Origin: Pseudoalteromonas piscicida | GTDB lineage: Bacteria > Pseudomonadota > Gammaproteobacteria > Enterobacterales > Alteromonadaceae | NCBI RefSeq assembly: GCF_002208135.1 | Contig: NZ_CP021647.1 | Location: 499,501-563,500, forward strand | Reading direction: 5' to 3' | DNA length: 64,000 nucleotides | Part shown: positions 38,642-48,628 of the stretch, one piece after another | Numbering within the stretch: the stretch's first letter is position 1 | Layout: every line of letters begins with the position of its first letter | Notes under the pieces: generated by a model | What the model was told of the DNA's origin: nothing | What the model saw: only the letters and a program-made list of their open reading frames with translations | Databases searched by the model: none | Position numbers and translations under genes: made by a program

Positions 38642-38744
38642 TTCTTTTACCTCGTTAGTTAATTTTCAGAGGTATTGTGCTGGAGTTGTAACTTTGACTG
38701 GAGTGTCTAAAATGACATTTTTGAGTTCAAATTCGACAATGTAG

Positions 38745-39656
38745 ATGAAACCAATCAAAGTGGCGATTTGTCACTATCCTCATGCGATGAAATCAGCTGT
38801 ATATGGTCTAGAAGAGTTGTTTTCTCTGGCAGATAGAATTTGTATCGAAGAGTCACAGAGTACCCGCTTTACAACCCATGTTGTTACCTTCAGTAGTGCT
38901 GTAAAGGGGGATTACAATATTGTGTTATTGCCGCCGAGTGTTAGTTCTGATTATTACCTTAAACCTGAACCTCAATTACTTGCGTGGTTAACTCAGCAGC
39001 ACCAACAAGGTGCAGTTATCGCCTCTGCCTGTGCGGGAACATTTATATTGGCAGCGTCAGGGCTAAGTCATCAGCGCTTGCTTACCACGCATTGGGGGTT
39101 GAGTGAAGCATTTAAACAGCGCTTTCCTAACCAGCCTACCGATACGCGTAAAATTTTAATCGATCACAATGATATTATGTCGGCTGGCGGCATGATGTCT
39201 TGGCTTGATCTAGGATTAGAGCTAGTCAAAAAATATAGCAGTCATTTAGTCATGCGTAAGTTAGGTAAAACGCTAGTGGTGGATACAGCCCCAAGGGAGC
39301 AAAGCTACTATCATCAATTTCAGCCAAACTTTCAACATGGCGATGATGCTGTGCTGCACGCTCAGCAATACATTAACACCCATTATGGTCACAATATTTC
39401 AATTACAGAACTGGCTGATATCGCCCTACTTACCCAAAGAACCTTACAGCGACGTTTTGTTAAGGTGCTCGGACTCAATCCAAATCAATATCTACAACGG
39501 TTTCGAGTGCAGAAAATGTGTGATTTATTAGAAAGCACGAGCAAGCCATTTGATTGGATTGCGCACCAGGTAGGATACGAGGATACGACAGCCTGCCGTA
39601 AGGTGTTTAATAAGTGTATGGGCTTAACGCCAAACGAGTTTCGAAAACGTTTCTAG
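38745..39656 (+). CDS. GlxA-type AraC-family transcriptional regulator (DJ-1/PfpI domain)
   Basis: 303 residues. The N-terminal DJ-1/PfpI-like amidotransferase fold (about 1-185) has the nucleophile-elbow motif SACAGTFILAASGL. The C-terminal AraC tandem HTH (about 205-303) has ITELADIALLTQRTLQRRFVKVLG and FDWIAHQVGYEDTTACRKVFNKCMGLTPNEFRKRF. It likely regulates the divergent isochorismatase-like gene 103 bp away. Confidence 0.92.
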   Translation: MKPIKVAICHYPHAMKSAVYGLEELFSLADRICIEESQSTRFTTHVVTFSSAVKGDYNIVLLPPSVSSDYYLKPEPQLLAWLTQQHQQGAVIASACAGTFILAASGLSHQRLLTTHWGLSEAFKQRFPNQPTDTRKILIDHNDIMSAGGMMSWLDLGLELVKKYSSHLVMRKLGKTLVVDTAPREQSYYHQFQPNFQHGDDAVLHAQQYINTHYGHNISITELADIALLTQRTLQRRFVKVLGLNPNQYLQRFRVQKMCDLLESTSKPFDWIAHQVGYEDTTACRKVFNKCMGLTPNEFRKRF

Positions 39657-39960
39657 TTAACCTGAACCTGGGATAACAACTTGTTCTCTAGCAGCTGTTA
39701 TCCCTTACTACCGCGTTAAATTTGCTTGCAATAGGCCAGCTATTGACGCACAAATTTGCCTTGTATTAAGAAATAACTTCTGGCTAGAGTGATATTACAC
39801 TTTTGAGCTTAGGTATTTTAGTTTAATAACTAACTTCTCATCCCGAATTCAGGTTAGTTATTAAAACTTGACTTAGAGTAAAAAATATTTGACTTGTAAT
39901 TGGTCAAAGTTTACGCTTTCAATGTAAAAAATACTTAACCTTGAGTAAAGTGAGGGTAAC
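39657..39960. promoter_or_regulatory. Regulatory region with repeated elements before the membrane/XRE pair
   Basis: Starts with an inverted repeat GGGATAACA/TGTTATCCC (39670-39704). Near the downstream genes are direct repeats GTAAAAAATATTTGACTTG (39878-39896) and GTAAAAAATACTTAACCTTG (39924-39943), also readable as CTTGACTTAGAGTAAA / CTTAACCTTGAGTAAA. These are candidate operators for the XRE regulator encoded in the same transcript. Confidence 0.5.
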
Positions 39961-40461
39961 ATGGAAAGCAGCAATAAGATTAAAGCGTTTTTAGACTCGT
40001 TGAGTTTCCGTGACTTAACGATTGCGATAGAGTTTTTGGTAACAGGTTATATCTTGTATTTTTATTTAGGCGAAATAACTGCGGCTACAGAGCAGTTACG
40101 TCAAGATCCGAGCTGGGTATCAGGATTGTTGCTCAAGGTGATTGTTATTTCTATCGTGACATCGATTGCAGGCCAGCTACTACTGAGCTTTGTTAGCGAT
40201 AAAGATATGGATAAGCCGTTAGATGAGCGTGAAAAGTTGATTGCGCTATCAGGGTGCAAACCTGCTTACTGGGTGTTGCAAGTTGGTGTGTGTATCTCTA
40301 TTTTCCAGTATTCTGCTGAAGCGCAAAATTGGCCGCAAGCGCTGCCGTTTGAATTACCGTTTGCACCACTTCATATTTTAGTGATTGCATTCTTACTAGC
40401 TGAATTGGTGGGTTATGGAACGCAGCTAGTCAAAGCCCGTTTGGGAGCTGTGTATGGCTGA
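39961..40461 (+). CDS. Four-helix membrane protein paired with an XRE regulator
   Basis: 166 residues with about four transmembrane segments (near 20-38, 55-76, 103-119, 138-155) and a conserved-looking polar motif DKPLDEREKLIALSG between helices two and three. This small membrane protein plus XRE gene arrangement recurs widely in bacteria; function unknown. AGTGAGGGTAAC precedes the ATG. Its 3' end overlaps the XRE gene by 8 bp, implying translational coupling. Confidence 0.8.
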   Translation: MESSNKIKAFLDSLSFRDLTIAIEFLVTGYILYFYLGEITAATEQLRQDPSWVSGLLLKVIVISIVTSIAGQLLLSFVSDKDMDKPLDEREKLIALSGCKPAYWVLQVGVCISIFQYSAEAQNWPQALPFELPFAPLHILVIAFLLAELVGYGTQLVKARLGAVYG

Positions 40462-40690
40462 TTTACCCATAAAAAACAAAATCAGAATGCTACGCTTTAT
40501 GAGCGGTGAAATGACACAAAAAGAGCTTGCTGAGCGAGTGGGTGTCACGAGACAAACGATTATGGCCATCGAGGCTGCAAAGTACTCACCTTCGCTTGAA
40601 GTGGCATTCAAAATAGCGCATGTATTTAATGTCTCTGTTGAAGAGGTATTCGAATATCAGCCATTAGGTGCCAAAACAAACGTGATGTAA
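40454..40690 (+). CDS. XRE-family HTH regulator
   Basis: 78 residues, essentially a single HTH_3 domain: IRMLRFMSGEMTQKELAERVGVTRQTIMAIEAAKYSPSLEVAFKIAHVF. Overlaps the membrane-protein gene. Expected to be a repressor of its own operon; repeated elements upstream at 39867-39949 are candidate sites. The stop codon is inside the terminator stem. Confidence 0.92.
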   Translation: MADLPIKNKIRMLRFMSGEMTQKELAERVGVTRQTIMAIEAAKYSPSLEVAFKIAHVFNVSVEEVFEYQPLGAKTNVM

Positions 40691-40714
40691 AGGGGTTTAC
40701 GTCACGCTTTTTTG
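40681..40714 (+). terminator. Terminator of the membrane/XRE operon
   Basis: Stem CGTGATGTAAA/TTTACGTCACG (one G-T pair) around GGGG, then CTTTTTTG. The stem includes the XRE stop codon. Confidence 0.8.
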
Positions 40715-40879
40715 TTCCTGTGAGCATAGATGCGTTTTTTGATTTAAATAGTTTAATAATTAGGCATTGTAATCTAGGCTTTAGGTAAATATATTGTTAC
40801 TACTAAAGATAGTGCCTTTGTAATGAACTGAGTCGTCATTCTATAAGGCCGATTGTCACAGACTTACTCACGAGGTGTC

Positions 40880-41731
40880 ATGGTTAAGCAGTACGTATCA
40901 ATGATTAACTTGATTGGCACGGCTATATTGGTGTGGGGCTTGGTAACTGCCCCTGCCAGTGCAAGCGAATGCAGTAAAACGGTGAATATCGGCGTTGTTG
41001 CTGATTGGCCGCCATTAACTGTATTTGATAAGCTTGGCCCTTGGGGGTTAGACGTAGACATTGCTGAGATGGTGTTTCAGCATGTTGCTGTGTGTACCAC
41101 GTATATTCGCCTCCCTTCCAGCGCTCGTACTTTTGAAGAAATGTCAAAAGGGGTGATCGATGTAGCTGTTATGGTCAGCTATACTAAAGAGAGAGAAGCA
41201 TACGGAGATTTCTCTCTGCCCTACCGTTTTGAACGTATGCGATTATTTTCTTTATCACCTCCTACAGGGCTCCCTGATTTGGCTTCATTACTAAAGCAAT
41301 CGAAAACCATAGGGTTAAGCATTGGATCTTACTATGGAGAGGAGCTTGGTAAGCTTAAACAAGATCCCCGCTATAAAGATCAGTTTGTGAGTATTGCCAG
41401 TGCGCAGCGGCGGGTTGAAATGTTAATGAAAGCGCGCGTTGATTTTATTGTGGATGATATGATCACGGGAAACTATTTTATCAAAGAGCGAGGTCTTGAT
41501 GCTGCGCAGGCTTGGCCTTATGTGGTGCATGATAACCAAGTACACTTTTTGTTACGTAAAAAGGTTTTTAGTGCGAGGCTAAAAAGTAAAATTGATGAGG
41601 CGATTGTAGCGCTTAAACCTAAGATTGAATTGTTAGTGGCGAGTTATCAGTCAAACGCTTCTTTTGGGGTTTCAACTGTCCCAGATAGGTTTCCTAGTTA
41701 CCAACCGTTACCGCTTTCAAATCCTAACTAG
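40880..41731 (+). CDS. Periplasmic solute-binding protein (SBP_bac_3 type)
   Basis: 283 residues from ATG 40880; a signal peptide ends at ASAS/ECS. The mature part has the type 3 binding-protein pattern: VNIGVVADWPPLTVFD, GLDVDIAEMVF, VIDVAVMVSYTKEREAYGDFSLPY, KTIGLSIGSYYGEEL, and ARVDFIVDDMITGNYF. Such proteins bind amino acids or similar small ligands. No permease or ATPase is adjacent, so it may be an orphan sensor-type binding protein, as is common in Pseudoalteromonas and Shewanella. Function otherwise unknown. Confidence 0.85.
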   Translation: MVKQYVSMINLIGTAILVWGLVTAPASASECSKTVNIGVVADWPPLTVFDKLGPWGLDVDIAEMVFQHVAVCTTYIRLPSSARTFEEMSKGVIDVAVMVSYTKEREAYGDFSLPYRFERMRLFSLSPPTGLPDLASLLKQSKTIGLSIGSYYGEELGKLKQDPRYKDQFVSIASAQRRVEMLMKARVDFIVDDMITGNYFIKERGLDAAQAWPYVVHDNQVHFLLRKKVFSARLKSKIDEAIVALKPKIELLVASYQSNASFGVSTVPDRFPSYQPLPLSNPN

Positions 41732-42001
41732 CAAGGATGTTTAGTCTTACTCAGTTCCCTCATTTGATTCGATTTTGATTGTTTTATAGCCAAACCAAAC
41801 TTAGTCAAATTGTCACATCAAAACGGTAAATTATCGCAAATACCTGCAAAATCTCAGATTTTTTAAAATTTTTTAAGGTTTTTTGTAATCCTTTAAAACC
41901 TCTTAGCTATCATGGGATTAACCTAGGTACAAACGTCAAAAATTTGGCTTTTTACAAAAAGTCAACCTTGAAGTCTCATCCTTATCACCCTAGTATTTAT
42001 T

Positions 42002-42021
42002 TTAATTGAACGGTCAATTAA
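42002..42021. promoter_or_regulatory. Putative BetI operator
   Basis: Palindrome with perfect 8-bp arms TTAATTGA/TCAATTAA around ACGG, ending 9 bp before the betI start codon. It resembles known BetI boxes containing ATTGA-ACG-TCAAT. Choline relieves BetI repression in characterised systems. Confidence 0.75.
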
Positions 42022-42030
42022 TAAAAAGCT

Positions 42031-42621
42031 ATGCCAAAAGTCGGAATGGAACCTGTTCGTCGTCAGCAGCTAATTGACGCCACTTTAGAGTCAGTTGCTG
42101 AGTTAGGATTACAAGCAACCACGATTAATAGTATCAGTAAAAGAGCCGGTCTTTCATCGGGGATCATCAGTCACTATTTTGGTGGTAAGCAAGGCTTGAT
42201 TGAAGCAACCGTGCGCTATCTATTAAATAACTTGAAATACAGTTTGTTAGATAAGACCTGTGAAGGTTGTAGTGCTGAGCAGCGACTCATGTATATCGTC
42301 GAAGCTAACTTTGCCATGGTGCAGCAGCAGTCAAATACGACGCGTACTTGGTTGAGCTTCTGGGCGCAGTCTATGCACGATGACGAGCTACACCGACTGC
42401 AGCGCGTTAACAGCCGCCGTTTGCAGAGTAACTTAGCGACTTCGTTTGCTGCTTTTATGTCGCGAGCACAAGCAAAAGAAGCGGCTGAGCTTGCCGCCGG
42501 TATGATTGATGGGCTCTGGCTTAGAGCCGTATTAAGCAAAGCTGACCATCATGCGTTTCATCACAGTGAAACGCTCGCAAAACGCTACATTCAATCACTT
42601 ATTAAGCAGTTTGGAGGATAA
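42031..42621 (+). CDS. betI: Choline-responsive repressor BetI
   Basis: 196 residues, TetR family. The N-terminal HTH has [32 protein letters not shown]. The C-terminal ligand domain contains [10 protein letters not shown] and the family segment [23 protein letters not shown]. First gene of the choline-to-glycine-betaine operon; represses it in the absence of choline. The promoter-proximal palindrome at 42002 is its likely site. Confidence 0.95.
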   Translation: MPKVGMEPVRRQQLIDATLESVAELGLQATTINSISKRAGLSSGIISHYFGGKQGLIEATVRYLLNNLKYSLLDKTCEGCSAEQRLMYIVEANFAMVQQQSNTTRTWLSFWAQSMHDDELHRLQRVNSRRLQSNLATSFAAFMSRAQAKEAAELAAGMIDGLWLRAVLSKADHHAFHHSETLAKRYIQSLIKQFGG

Positions 42622-42622
42622 T

Positions 42623-44086
42623 GTGACAGTCCCTGTATATCAAAATTTTATTCATGGCCAGTTCTTGGCAAATCACTCAGGCGAAAAGTTTGCAGTAAAA
42701 AATCCAGCAACGGATGAAGTGATCTACGAGGTAGAGGTTGCTGACAGTCATGTTCAGCAAGCTGCGATTGAAAGTGCCAAAGCGGGCTTTGCGTTATGGT
42801 CAGCGATGGCGCCAATTGAGCGTAGTCGTGTTTTACATAAAGCAGTATCTCTGCTACGCGAGCGTAACGATGAGCTTGCCAAGATTGAAGTGTTAGATAC
42901 AGGCAAACCTTGGCAAGAGGCGGAATGTGTAGACATACAAACAGGCGCTGATGTGATTGAATATTTTGCAGGGTTGGCTCCCGCTCAAGTTGGCACTCAG
43001 CAGCCTGTGGGAGGGGACTTTTTCTATACCCGTAAAGAACCCCTGGGGATTTGTGCTGGCATTGGCGCGTGGAATTATCCACTGCAAATTGCGTGTTGGA
43101 AATCAGGCCCTGCACTTGCCGCTGGTAACGCCCTCATTTTTAAGCCATCGGAAGAAACACCACTAGGCGCGATTAAGCTGGCCGAAATCTTTATTGAAGC
43201 CGGTGTCCCAGCGGGCGTATTCAATGTGGTACAAGGTGCCGCTGAGGTGGGCCAATGGCTTACTACCAGCCCTGATATTGAAAAAGTATCGTTCACCGGT
43301 GAAGTGGGTACTGGCAAAAAAGTAATGCAAAGTGCAGCAAGCAATTTAAAAGAAGTGACGATGGAGCTAGGCGGCAAATCACCACTTATCGTCTTTGAAG
43401 ACGCTGATATCTCTCAAGCCATAAGTGCCGCGATGTTGGGCAACTTCTACACTCAAGGTGAAGTGTGTACCAACTGCACACGCGTATTTGTACAGCGTAA
43501 GGTTTACGACGCCTTTTTGGCTGAGTTAAAGCAGCGAACCGAACAAAATATCATCGCGGGCGATCCGCTCGATCCAAACGTAAATCTTGGCGCCCTAATC
43601 TCAAAGCAGCATCACACACTGGTGATGGATTACATTGCAAAAGGTAAAGCTGAAGGCGCAACCGTACTGACCGGTGGTGAGGCACTTAGCCCTGAAACGG
43701 CGCCAAACGGCTACTTTGTCGCACCGACCGTATTTATCGACTGTCATGATGACATGACCATAGTGAAAGAAGAGATCTTTGGCCCAGTGATGTCGATATT
43801 GGTATTCGATGACGAAGAAGAAGTCATTCAGCGTGCAAACAACACCCACTTAGGTTTGGCTGCAGGTGTGTTTAGTAAAGATATTCAGCGTGCTCACCGT
43901 GTCATCCACCAGCTAGAGGCTGGTATTTGTTGGATCAATAGTTATGGTAATTCACCCGCTGAAATGCCTGTTGGAGGCTATAAGCAATCGGGCATTGGCC
44001 GCGAAAATGGCATCGAGACGCTAGATCAATATACCCAGACTAAGTCTGTGTATGTTGGTATGAGCGATATTGAAAGTCCATTTTAA
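42623..44086 (+). CDS. betB: Betaine aldehyde dehydrogenase
   Basis: 487 residues from GTG 42623, one base after the betI stop and 5 nt after GGAGG; this start gives the standard BetB length. ALDH features: [36 protein letters not shown], catalytic Glu in MELGGKSP, nucleophile Cys in [11 protein letters not shown], and [12 protein letters not shown]. Oxidises betaine aldehyde to glycine betaine, a compatible solute. Confidence 0.96.
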   Translation: MTVPVYQNFIHGQFLANHSGEKFAVKNPATDEVIYEVEVADSHVQQAAIESAKAGFALWSAMAPIERSRVLHKAVSLLRERNDELAKIEVLDTGKPWQEAECVDIQTGADVIEYFAGLAPAQVGTQQPVGGDFFYTRKEPLGICAGIGAWNYPLQIACWKSGPALAAGNALIFKPSEETPLGAIKLAEIFIEAGVPAGVFNVVQGAAEVGQWLTTSPDIEKVSFTGEVGTGKKVMQSAASNLKEVTMELGGKSPLIVFEDADISQAISAAMLGNFYTQGEVCTNCTRVFVQRKVYDAFLAELKQRTEQNIIAGDPLDPNVNLGALISKQHHTLVMDYIAKGKAEGATVLTGGEALSPETAPNGYFVAPTVFIDCHDDMTIVKEEIFGPVMSILVFDDEEEVIQRANNTHLGLAAGVFSKDIQRAHRVIHQLEAGICWINSYGNSPAEMPVGGYKQSGIGRENGIETLDQYTQTKSVYVGMSDIESPF

Positions 44087-44098
44087 TTGAGGAGTATG

Positions 44099-45763
44099 AT
44101 GACTGATTTTGATTATATTATTGTAGGTGCAGGTTCTGCAGGTTGTGTGCTTGCAAACCGCCTATCGGAAAATCCTGCACACAAAGTGCTACTACTCGAA
44201 ACCGGTGGTAGTGATAAGAGTATTTTTATTCAGATGCCAACTGCGCTGTCTATTCCAATGAATACCGATAAATACGCCTGGCAGTTCCATACTGAGCCCG
44301 AGCCGCACTTAGACAATCGCGTTATGCATTGCCCTCGCGGCAAGGTACTTGGTGGTTCATCGTCAATCAATGGCATGGTGTACGTTCGAGGTCATGCTAA
44401 AGACTTTGACGAGTGGCAAGACAGTGGTGCACAAGGTTGGGATTATCAGTCTTGTTTGCCTTACTTCAAGCGCGCTGAATCTTGGTATTTAGGTGGCGAC
44501 GAGTACCGTGGTGAGCAAGGTCCACTTGGCACCAATAATGGTAATGAAATGGCAAACCCGCTCTATCGTGCGTTTATTAGCGCCGGTGAGCAAGCGGGTT
44601 ATGCGTTTACCAAAGACTATAACGGTGAGCAGCAAGAAGGCTTTGGGCCAATGCATATGACCGTAAAAGGTGGTAAACGTTGCTCTTCTAGCCGAGCCTA
44701 TTTAGACCCCATTAAACATCGCAGTAACCTCACCATAGTCACGGGTGCCTTGGTACAAAAAGTACTATTAGATGGCAAAACCACGACAGGCGTTGAGTAC
44801 AGTGTGAAAGGGAGCCTGAAAAAAGCGAATGCAGCGAAGGAAGTGATTCTGAGTGCAGGCTCAGTTGGTTCACCACATTTATTACAGTTATCTGGCATTG
44901 GTGATACAGAGGCTTTAAACGCGGCGGGCGTTGAAGTGAAACATCATTTACCTGGGGTTGGCAAAAACCTTCAAGATCACTTGGAGTTTTATTTCCAATA
45001 CAAGTGTAAGCAGCCCATCACCTTGAATGGCAAGTTGGGGTTAATTTCTAAAGGTTTGATCGGTGCAAGATGGTTGCTTGATAAGTCAGGTCTTGGCGCG
45101 ACCAATCACTTTGAATCTTGTGCCTTTATTCGTTCGAAAGCGGGCGTTGAGTGGCCAGATCTTCAGTACCACTTTTTACCTGCGGCCATTCGCTACGATG
45201 GTAAAAGTGCCTTTGATGGTCATGGGTTCCAAGTTCATGTCGGCCACAATAAACCAAAGAGCCGTGGTGAAGTAACGATTAAGTCAGCAGATCCAACGGT
45301 GGCGCCTAAAATACAGTTTAATTACCTAGCTGAACAAGAAGACATTGAAGGCTTTAGAGCTTGTGTCAGGTTGACTCGTGAAATCATTGAGCAAAGTGCG
45401 TTTGATGACTTTAGACAGAGCGAGATCCAACCAGGTGAGCATATCCAAACCGATGAAGAAATTGATGCCTTTGTACGTCAAGCGGTAGAAAGTGCTTATC
45501 ACCCTTCTTGTTCATGCAAAATGGGAGAGGATGAAATGGCGGTTGTAGACTCGCAAACCCGTGTGCACGGTGTAAAGGGGCTACGCGTTGTGGATTCATC
45601 TATCTTCCCAACCATTCCAAATGGCAACCTCAATGCGCCGACTATTATGGTCGCAGAAAAAGCAGCGGATATGATTTTAGGCAATTCGCCACTTGCCGCT
45701 GAGGGAGCAAACGTTGCTATGACACAAAACTGGCAACAGGTTCAACGTAGTTCGGAGATCTAG
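44099..45763 (+). CDS. betA: Choline dehydrogenase
   Basis: 554 residues from ATG 44099 (GAGGAG 4 nt before). GMC-family flavoprotein: the dinucleotide motif [20 protein letters not shown], the GMC signature [18 protein letters not shown], and the C-terminal catalytic His in [10 protein letters not shown] with [15 protein letters not shown]. Membrane-associated, it oxidises choline to betaine aldehyde. Follows betB by 12 bp. Confidence 0.96.
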   Translation: MTDFDYIIVGAGSAGCVLANRLSENPAHKVLLLETGGSDKSIFIQMPTALSIPMNTDKYAWQFHTEPEPHLDNRVMHCPRGKVLGGSSSINGMVYVRGHAKDFDEWQDSGAQGWDYQSCLPYFKRAESWYLGGDEYRGEQGPLGTNNGNEMANPLYRAFISAGEQAGYAFTKDYNGEQQEGFGPMHMTVKGGKRCSSSRAYLDPIKHRSNLTIVTGALVQKVLLDGKTTTGVEYSVKGSLKKANAAKEVILSAGSVGSPHLLQLSGIGDTEALNAAGVEVKHHLPGVGKNLQDHLEFYFQYKCKQPITLNGKLGLISKGLIGARWLLDKSGLGATNHFESCAFIRSKAGVEWPDLQYHFLPAAIRYDGKSAFDGHGFQVHVGHNKPKSRGEVTIKSADPTVAPKIQFNYLAEQEDIEGFRACVRLTREIIEQSAFDDFRQSEIQPGEHIQTDEEIDAFVRQAVESAYHPSCSCKMGEDEMAVVDSQTRVHGVKGLRVVDSSIFPTIPNGNLNAPTIMVAEKAADMILGNSPLAAEGANVAMTQNWQQVQRSSEI

Positions 45764-45880
45764 TTTCGCCACTCGTATGGGAAAGTTCGTGCCCCATATG
45801 AGACCTGCAGTGGCACGCAGTGCAAATCGTTTGCACTGCGTTAATGCGGGAATAATGTAAATAAAAACAACGGAGAAAAA

Positions 45881-45931
45881 ATGAGTTACTTCTATCAATT
45901 TTGGGAGGGTGACAATGACAGTATGGCTTAG
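45881..45931 (+). CDS. Possible 16-residue leader peptide overlapping the BCCT-like gene
   Basis: MSYFYQFWEGDNDSMA, with CGGAGAAAAA before its ATG. The frame runs over the ribosome site (GGGAGGG) and first 17 bases of the next gene, so its translation could open or occlude that start (translational coupling). Rich in aromatics. Whether it is a real peptide or only a regulatory uORF is unknown. Confidence 0.45.
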   Translation: MSYFYQFWEGDNDSMA

Positions 45932-47132
45932 TGCAGGCATCATTTTCACTCTATTGGCAATTGCCTTTATCTTATTGAAGTGGGGGAATTTACAGTGCGT
46001 TGGTGTTACACCGGTTAAAACGTTCACTTTTATTGCAATCTTATTTACTTCTGGCCTAGATGTTGGCCTGATCATGTTTCCGCTTACGGAGTTTGCGGGT
46101 TACGCAGACATAAAAGCAAGCCCAGAGTATGCATTTACTAATCCGCTGGCCATAGAGTTTGGTTTTTGGGGGTTTTTAATCTGGGGGTTTTACTTTCTTA
46201 CGTGCTTTTATTTCTGCGTAATAGAGCCCAAAGTGAAATTCTTTGAAATTCCTTGGGTTAAATTCATTAATAATCTGGTTATTATCGGCACTTGTGCGTT
46301 TACCGCATTCTTATTGTTGTCTAATTTGCCTTGGTATTTACCCAGTTTAGGTGACGGTGAGTCGATTATTCCTAGTTTCTATCTGGTTGTGTTTGCGGCG
46401 ATTGCTTTTGCTGTTTATTCAAGCACTAGCCTGAAGTACGTGCGCTTTTTAAGCATTACAACGACTTGGGTCTTTATCGGTTTAATCGCCTTTATGTGGG
46501 CATCTGCGTTTGTCTTTGGTGACAGTGCTATGTCGAGCTATACCACTAACTTGGCGTTGATCGGTGGATATTTTGCCAATATTGATCAGTTTGTGTTGCC
46601 ACTTAATGACTATCACGAATTTTATCTGTTTTGGTGGTTCGCGTGGAGCATCATGATTGGGCAATTCACATCGCGTTTTGTTGGTGGCTTGAAAACTTAT
46701 CAAGTGCTAGCGGCGATGTTGATTTTCCCGTCTATTCCAATCGCAGCTTGGTTTAGTGTGCTTTATCACTACCATGAGGCTGGGATCCCAACTGCGGGTA
46801 TTAAAAACTTTGCAATGGTCTTTGTTGGCGTGGTGTTTGTAATTAACTCACTCGACTCTTTGATCCGCCTATATACAGACAACCTTAACCTCACGGTTAG
46901 CCGTTTAGGAAAAAGAAACTATATTTTATTTAATATCGTGGCGTTATCACTGCTTACGCTGTTATTTAAACTAAACTTTTTACAGATCCAATGGGTTGGT
47001 GCGTTAGTCATAGGCTTGTTCTTCTCGTGTTTTGGTTACATCGCTTATAGCAAGTACAAAACCGTGAGCAAGATTGATAGCTCGCCAAAAGACAACCTTA
47101 TCGACTTTAGCAAAATTGAATCAGTAAACTAG
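45915..47132 (+). CDS. BCCT-like membrane transporter of the bet operon (short form)
   Basis: 405 residues from ATG 45915 (GGAGG 6 nt upstream). About ten to eleven hydrophobic helices. The segment FYLFWWFAWSIMIGQFTSRFVGGLK... onward parallels the BCCT signature (FYWAWWxxWxPFVGxFxAR...G), followed by a WFSVLY stretch like WFSVFG of that family. BCCT carriers for choline or betaine are normally 500-680 residues, so this is a divergent shortened relative with a charged C-terminal tail. Position after betIBA argues for choline or betaine uptake. Moderate confidence in family; substrate is inference. Confidence 0.7.
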   Translation: MTVWLSAGIIFTLLAIAFILLKWGNLQCVGVTPVKTFTFIAILFTSGLDVGLIMFPLTEFAGYADIKASPEYAFTNPLAIEFGFWGFLIWGFYFLTCFYFCVIEPKVKFFEIPWVKFINNLVIIGTCAFTAFLLLSNLPWYLPSLGDGESIIPSFYLVVFAAIAFAVYSSTSLKYVRFLSITTTWVFIGLIAFMWASAFVFGDSAMSSYTTNLALIGGYFANIDQFVLPLNDYHEFYLFWWFAWSIMIGQFTSRFVGGLKTYQVLAAMLIFPSIPIAAWFSVLYHYHEAGIPTAGIKNFAMVFVGVVFVINSLDSLIRLYTDNLNLTVSRLGKRNYILFNIVALSLLTLLFKLNFLQIQWVGALVIGLFFSCFGYIAYSKYKTVSKIDSSPKDNLIDFSKIESVN

Positions 47133-47144
47133 GGATACAACTAC

Positions 47145-47846
47145 ATGACAACTTTAAAGAAAACACTTTTCGCACTCCCACTTGTACTGGCGTCTAACTA
47201 TGCGGCGGCTGACTGGTCTGCAACGCTTACGGGGGCATCTGATTATACCTTTAACGGTGTGAGTCAAACGCAGGACGACCCTGCCCTGCAAGGCAGCATC
47301 GATAAAGCCTTTGCTAATGGCATATATGCTGGGAGCTGGGCGTCTAATGTCGATTTTGGTGGTGACACCGATTTAGAGTGGGATTTCTATGTTGGTCGTT
47401 ATGTTGAACTGAACCAAAGCTGGAGCCTTGACTATGGTATTGCTTACTATTCTTATCATGGTGGTGACAACTCAAGTGACGGTAATTATCCAGAGATCTA
47501 TACTAAGTTTGGTTACGCGAGTGAGTTTGGCCAAACTGAGTTTAATTTTTGGTACAGCTGGGATTATTTCGGTACCGAAGCGGGTCACACTATTGCGATG
47601 GTAGCGCATACTGTTGAAATTGCCGAAGGTCATGCACTACGAGCAAGCTTTGATATCTCCAATTCATTGGATGGCGATAAATATACATGGGATGGTAACG
47701 ATAAATCTTACAATCACTATCGCCTTGCTTACCAAACGGCATTTAAAGGCTTTGATATTGAAGTGGCGGCTGAAAATACGAGCTTAGATTGGGATACGGC
47801 GGATGAACGTATCGTACTTTCTGTGTCGAGAACATTTGATTTGTAA
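47145..47846 (+). CDS. TorF-type putative outer-membrane porin
   Basis: 233 residues. Signal peptide ending at AAA/DWS, then an amphipathic beta-strand protein typical of the TorF/Gcw_chp family: ATLTGASDYTFNGVSQTQDDPALQGSIDKAF near the start and a C-terminal aromatic strand RIVLSVSRTFDL. 12 bp after the BCCT-like gene, so last in the bet operon; probably passes choline or betaine across the outer membrane (inference). Closed by the terminator at 47871. Confidence 0.85.
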   Translation: MTTLKKTLFALPLVLASNYAAADWSATLTGASDYTFNGVSQTQDDPALQGSIDKAFANGIYAGSWASNVDFGGDTDLEWDFYVGRYVELNQSWSLDYGIAYYSYHGGDNSSDGNYPEIYTKFGYASEFGQTEFNFWYSWDYFGTEAGHTIAMVAHTVEIAEGHALRASFDISNSLDGDKYTWDGNDKSYNHYRLAYQTAFKGFDIEVAAENTSLDWDTADERIVLSVSRTFDL

Positions 47847-47870
47847 CTCGTATTAAGATGTGATGATTGT

Positions 47871-47902
47871 AATACCAGCCAAACCTAGGCTGGTATTTTT
47901 TT
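47871..47902 (+). terminator. Terminator of the bet operon
   Basis: 10-bp stem AATACCAGCC/GGCTGGTATT around AAACCTA, followed by a run of T residues. Confidence 0.85.
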
Positions 47903-47947
47903 GCCTACAAGGCACAATGATTCAGTATTGTTATAAGGATGATGATT

Positions 47948-48331
47948 ATGAATCTTAACCAAGTTACCCTGCCCGTTGATGATATGGATGCAGCTTGTCA
48001 ATTCTATCGAACGCTAGGCTTTACTCAAATTGTTGATACACCGCACTATGCTCGATTTGAATGCCCTGAAGGTAATGCAACCTTCTCCTTGTCGTTAGAA
48101 ACGCCTCCCATCAATAATGGTGCGGTTATTTACTTCGAGCATGAACAGTTAGATGAGTGGGTCACTGAGCTTGAGGCCCAGGGTATCGTATTTGAGCAAC
48201 TTCCGACAGAGCAGCGCTATCTGTGGCGAGAAGCCATACTGTTTGACCCTGCAGGGAACAAGATCAAATTGTACTGGGCAGGTGAAAATCGACTGACTCC
48301 TCCTTGGCGTGTAGAACTTAAAGGATGTTAG
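47948..48331 (+). CDS. Glyoxalase/bleomycin-resistance (VOC) family protein
   Basis: 127 residues from ATG 47948 (AAGGATG upstream). Two beta-alpha-beta-beta-beta modules: LNQVTLPVDDMDAACQFYRTLGFTQI and AVIYFEHEQLDEWVTELEAQG ... AILFDPAGNKIKLYWAGENR. Metal-ligand-like residues are partly retained. Substrate unknown. Monocistronic after the bet operon terminator. Confidence 0.88.
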   Translation: MNLNQVTLPVDDMDAACQFYRTLGFTQIVDTPHYARFECPEGNATFSLSLETPPINNGAVIYFEHEQLDEWVTELEAQGIVFEQLPTEQRYLWREAILFDPAGNKIKLYWAGENRLTPPWRVELKGC

Positions 48332-48628
48332 TAAATTCATTCTTGTTTATTTAATGTTAAATTTTGTTTTACAAACATTGTTAAATTGTGTAACTTTAAT
48401 GGTGACTGTACAACTGGGTAAGAAGTCCGAGTGGAGTCGCTTAAGTTAGGGGATTTTTCACCAATCGCCTGATGGATTGTTTTGAAAGATTGAGAACGAC
48501 GTATTGAACATTTCTACAGATCAAGTTGTACCATTCTCCCAATTTGCCGTTACCAGATAAACGGATGTGCTGTTGCGGCAAATTATTTCTCTATCCTTGA
48601 CTAATTGCTAGACCCTAGTTTCAAGCTT

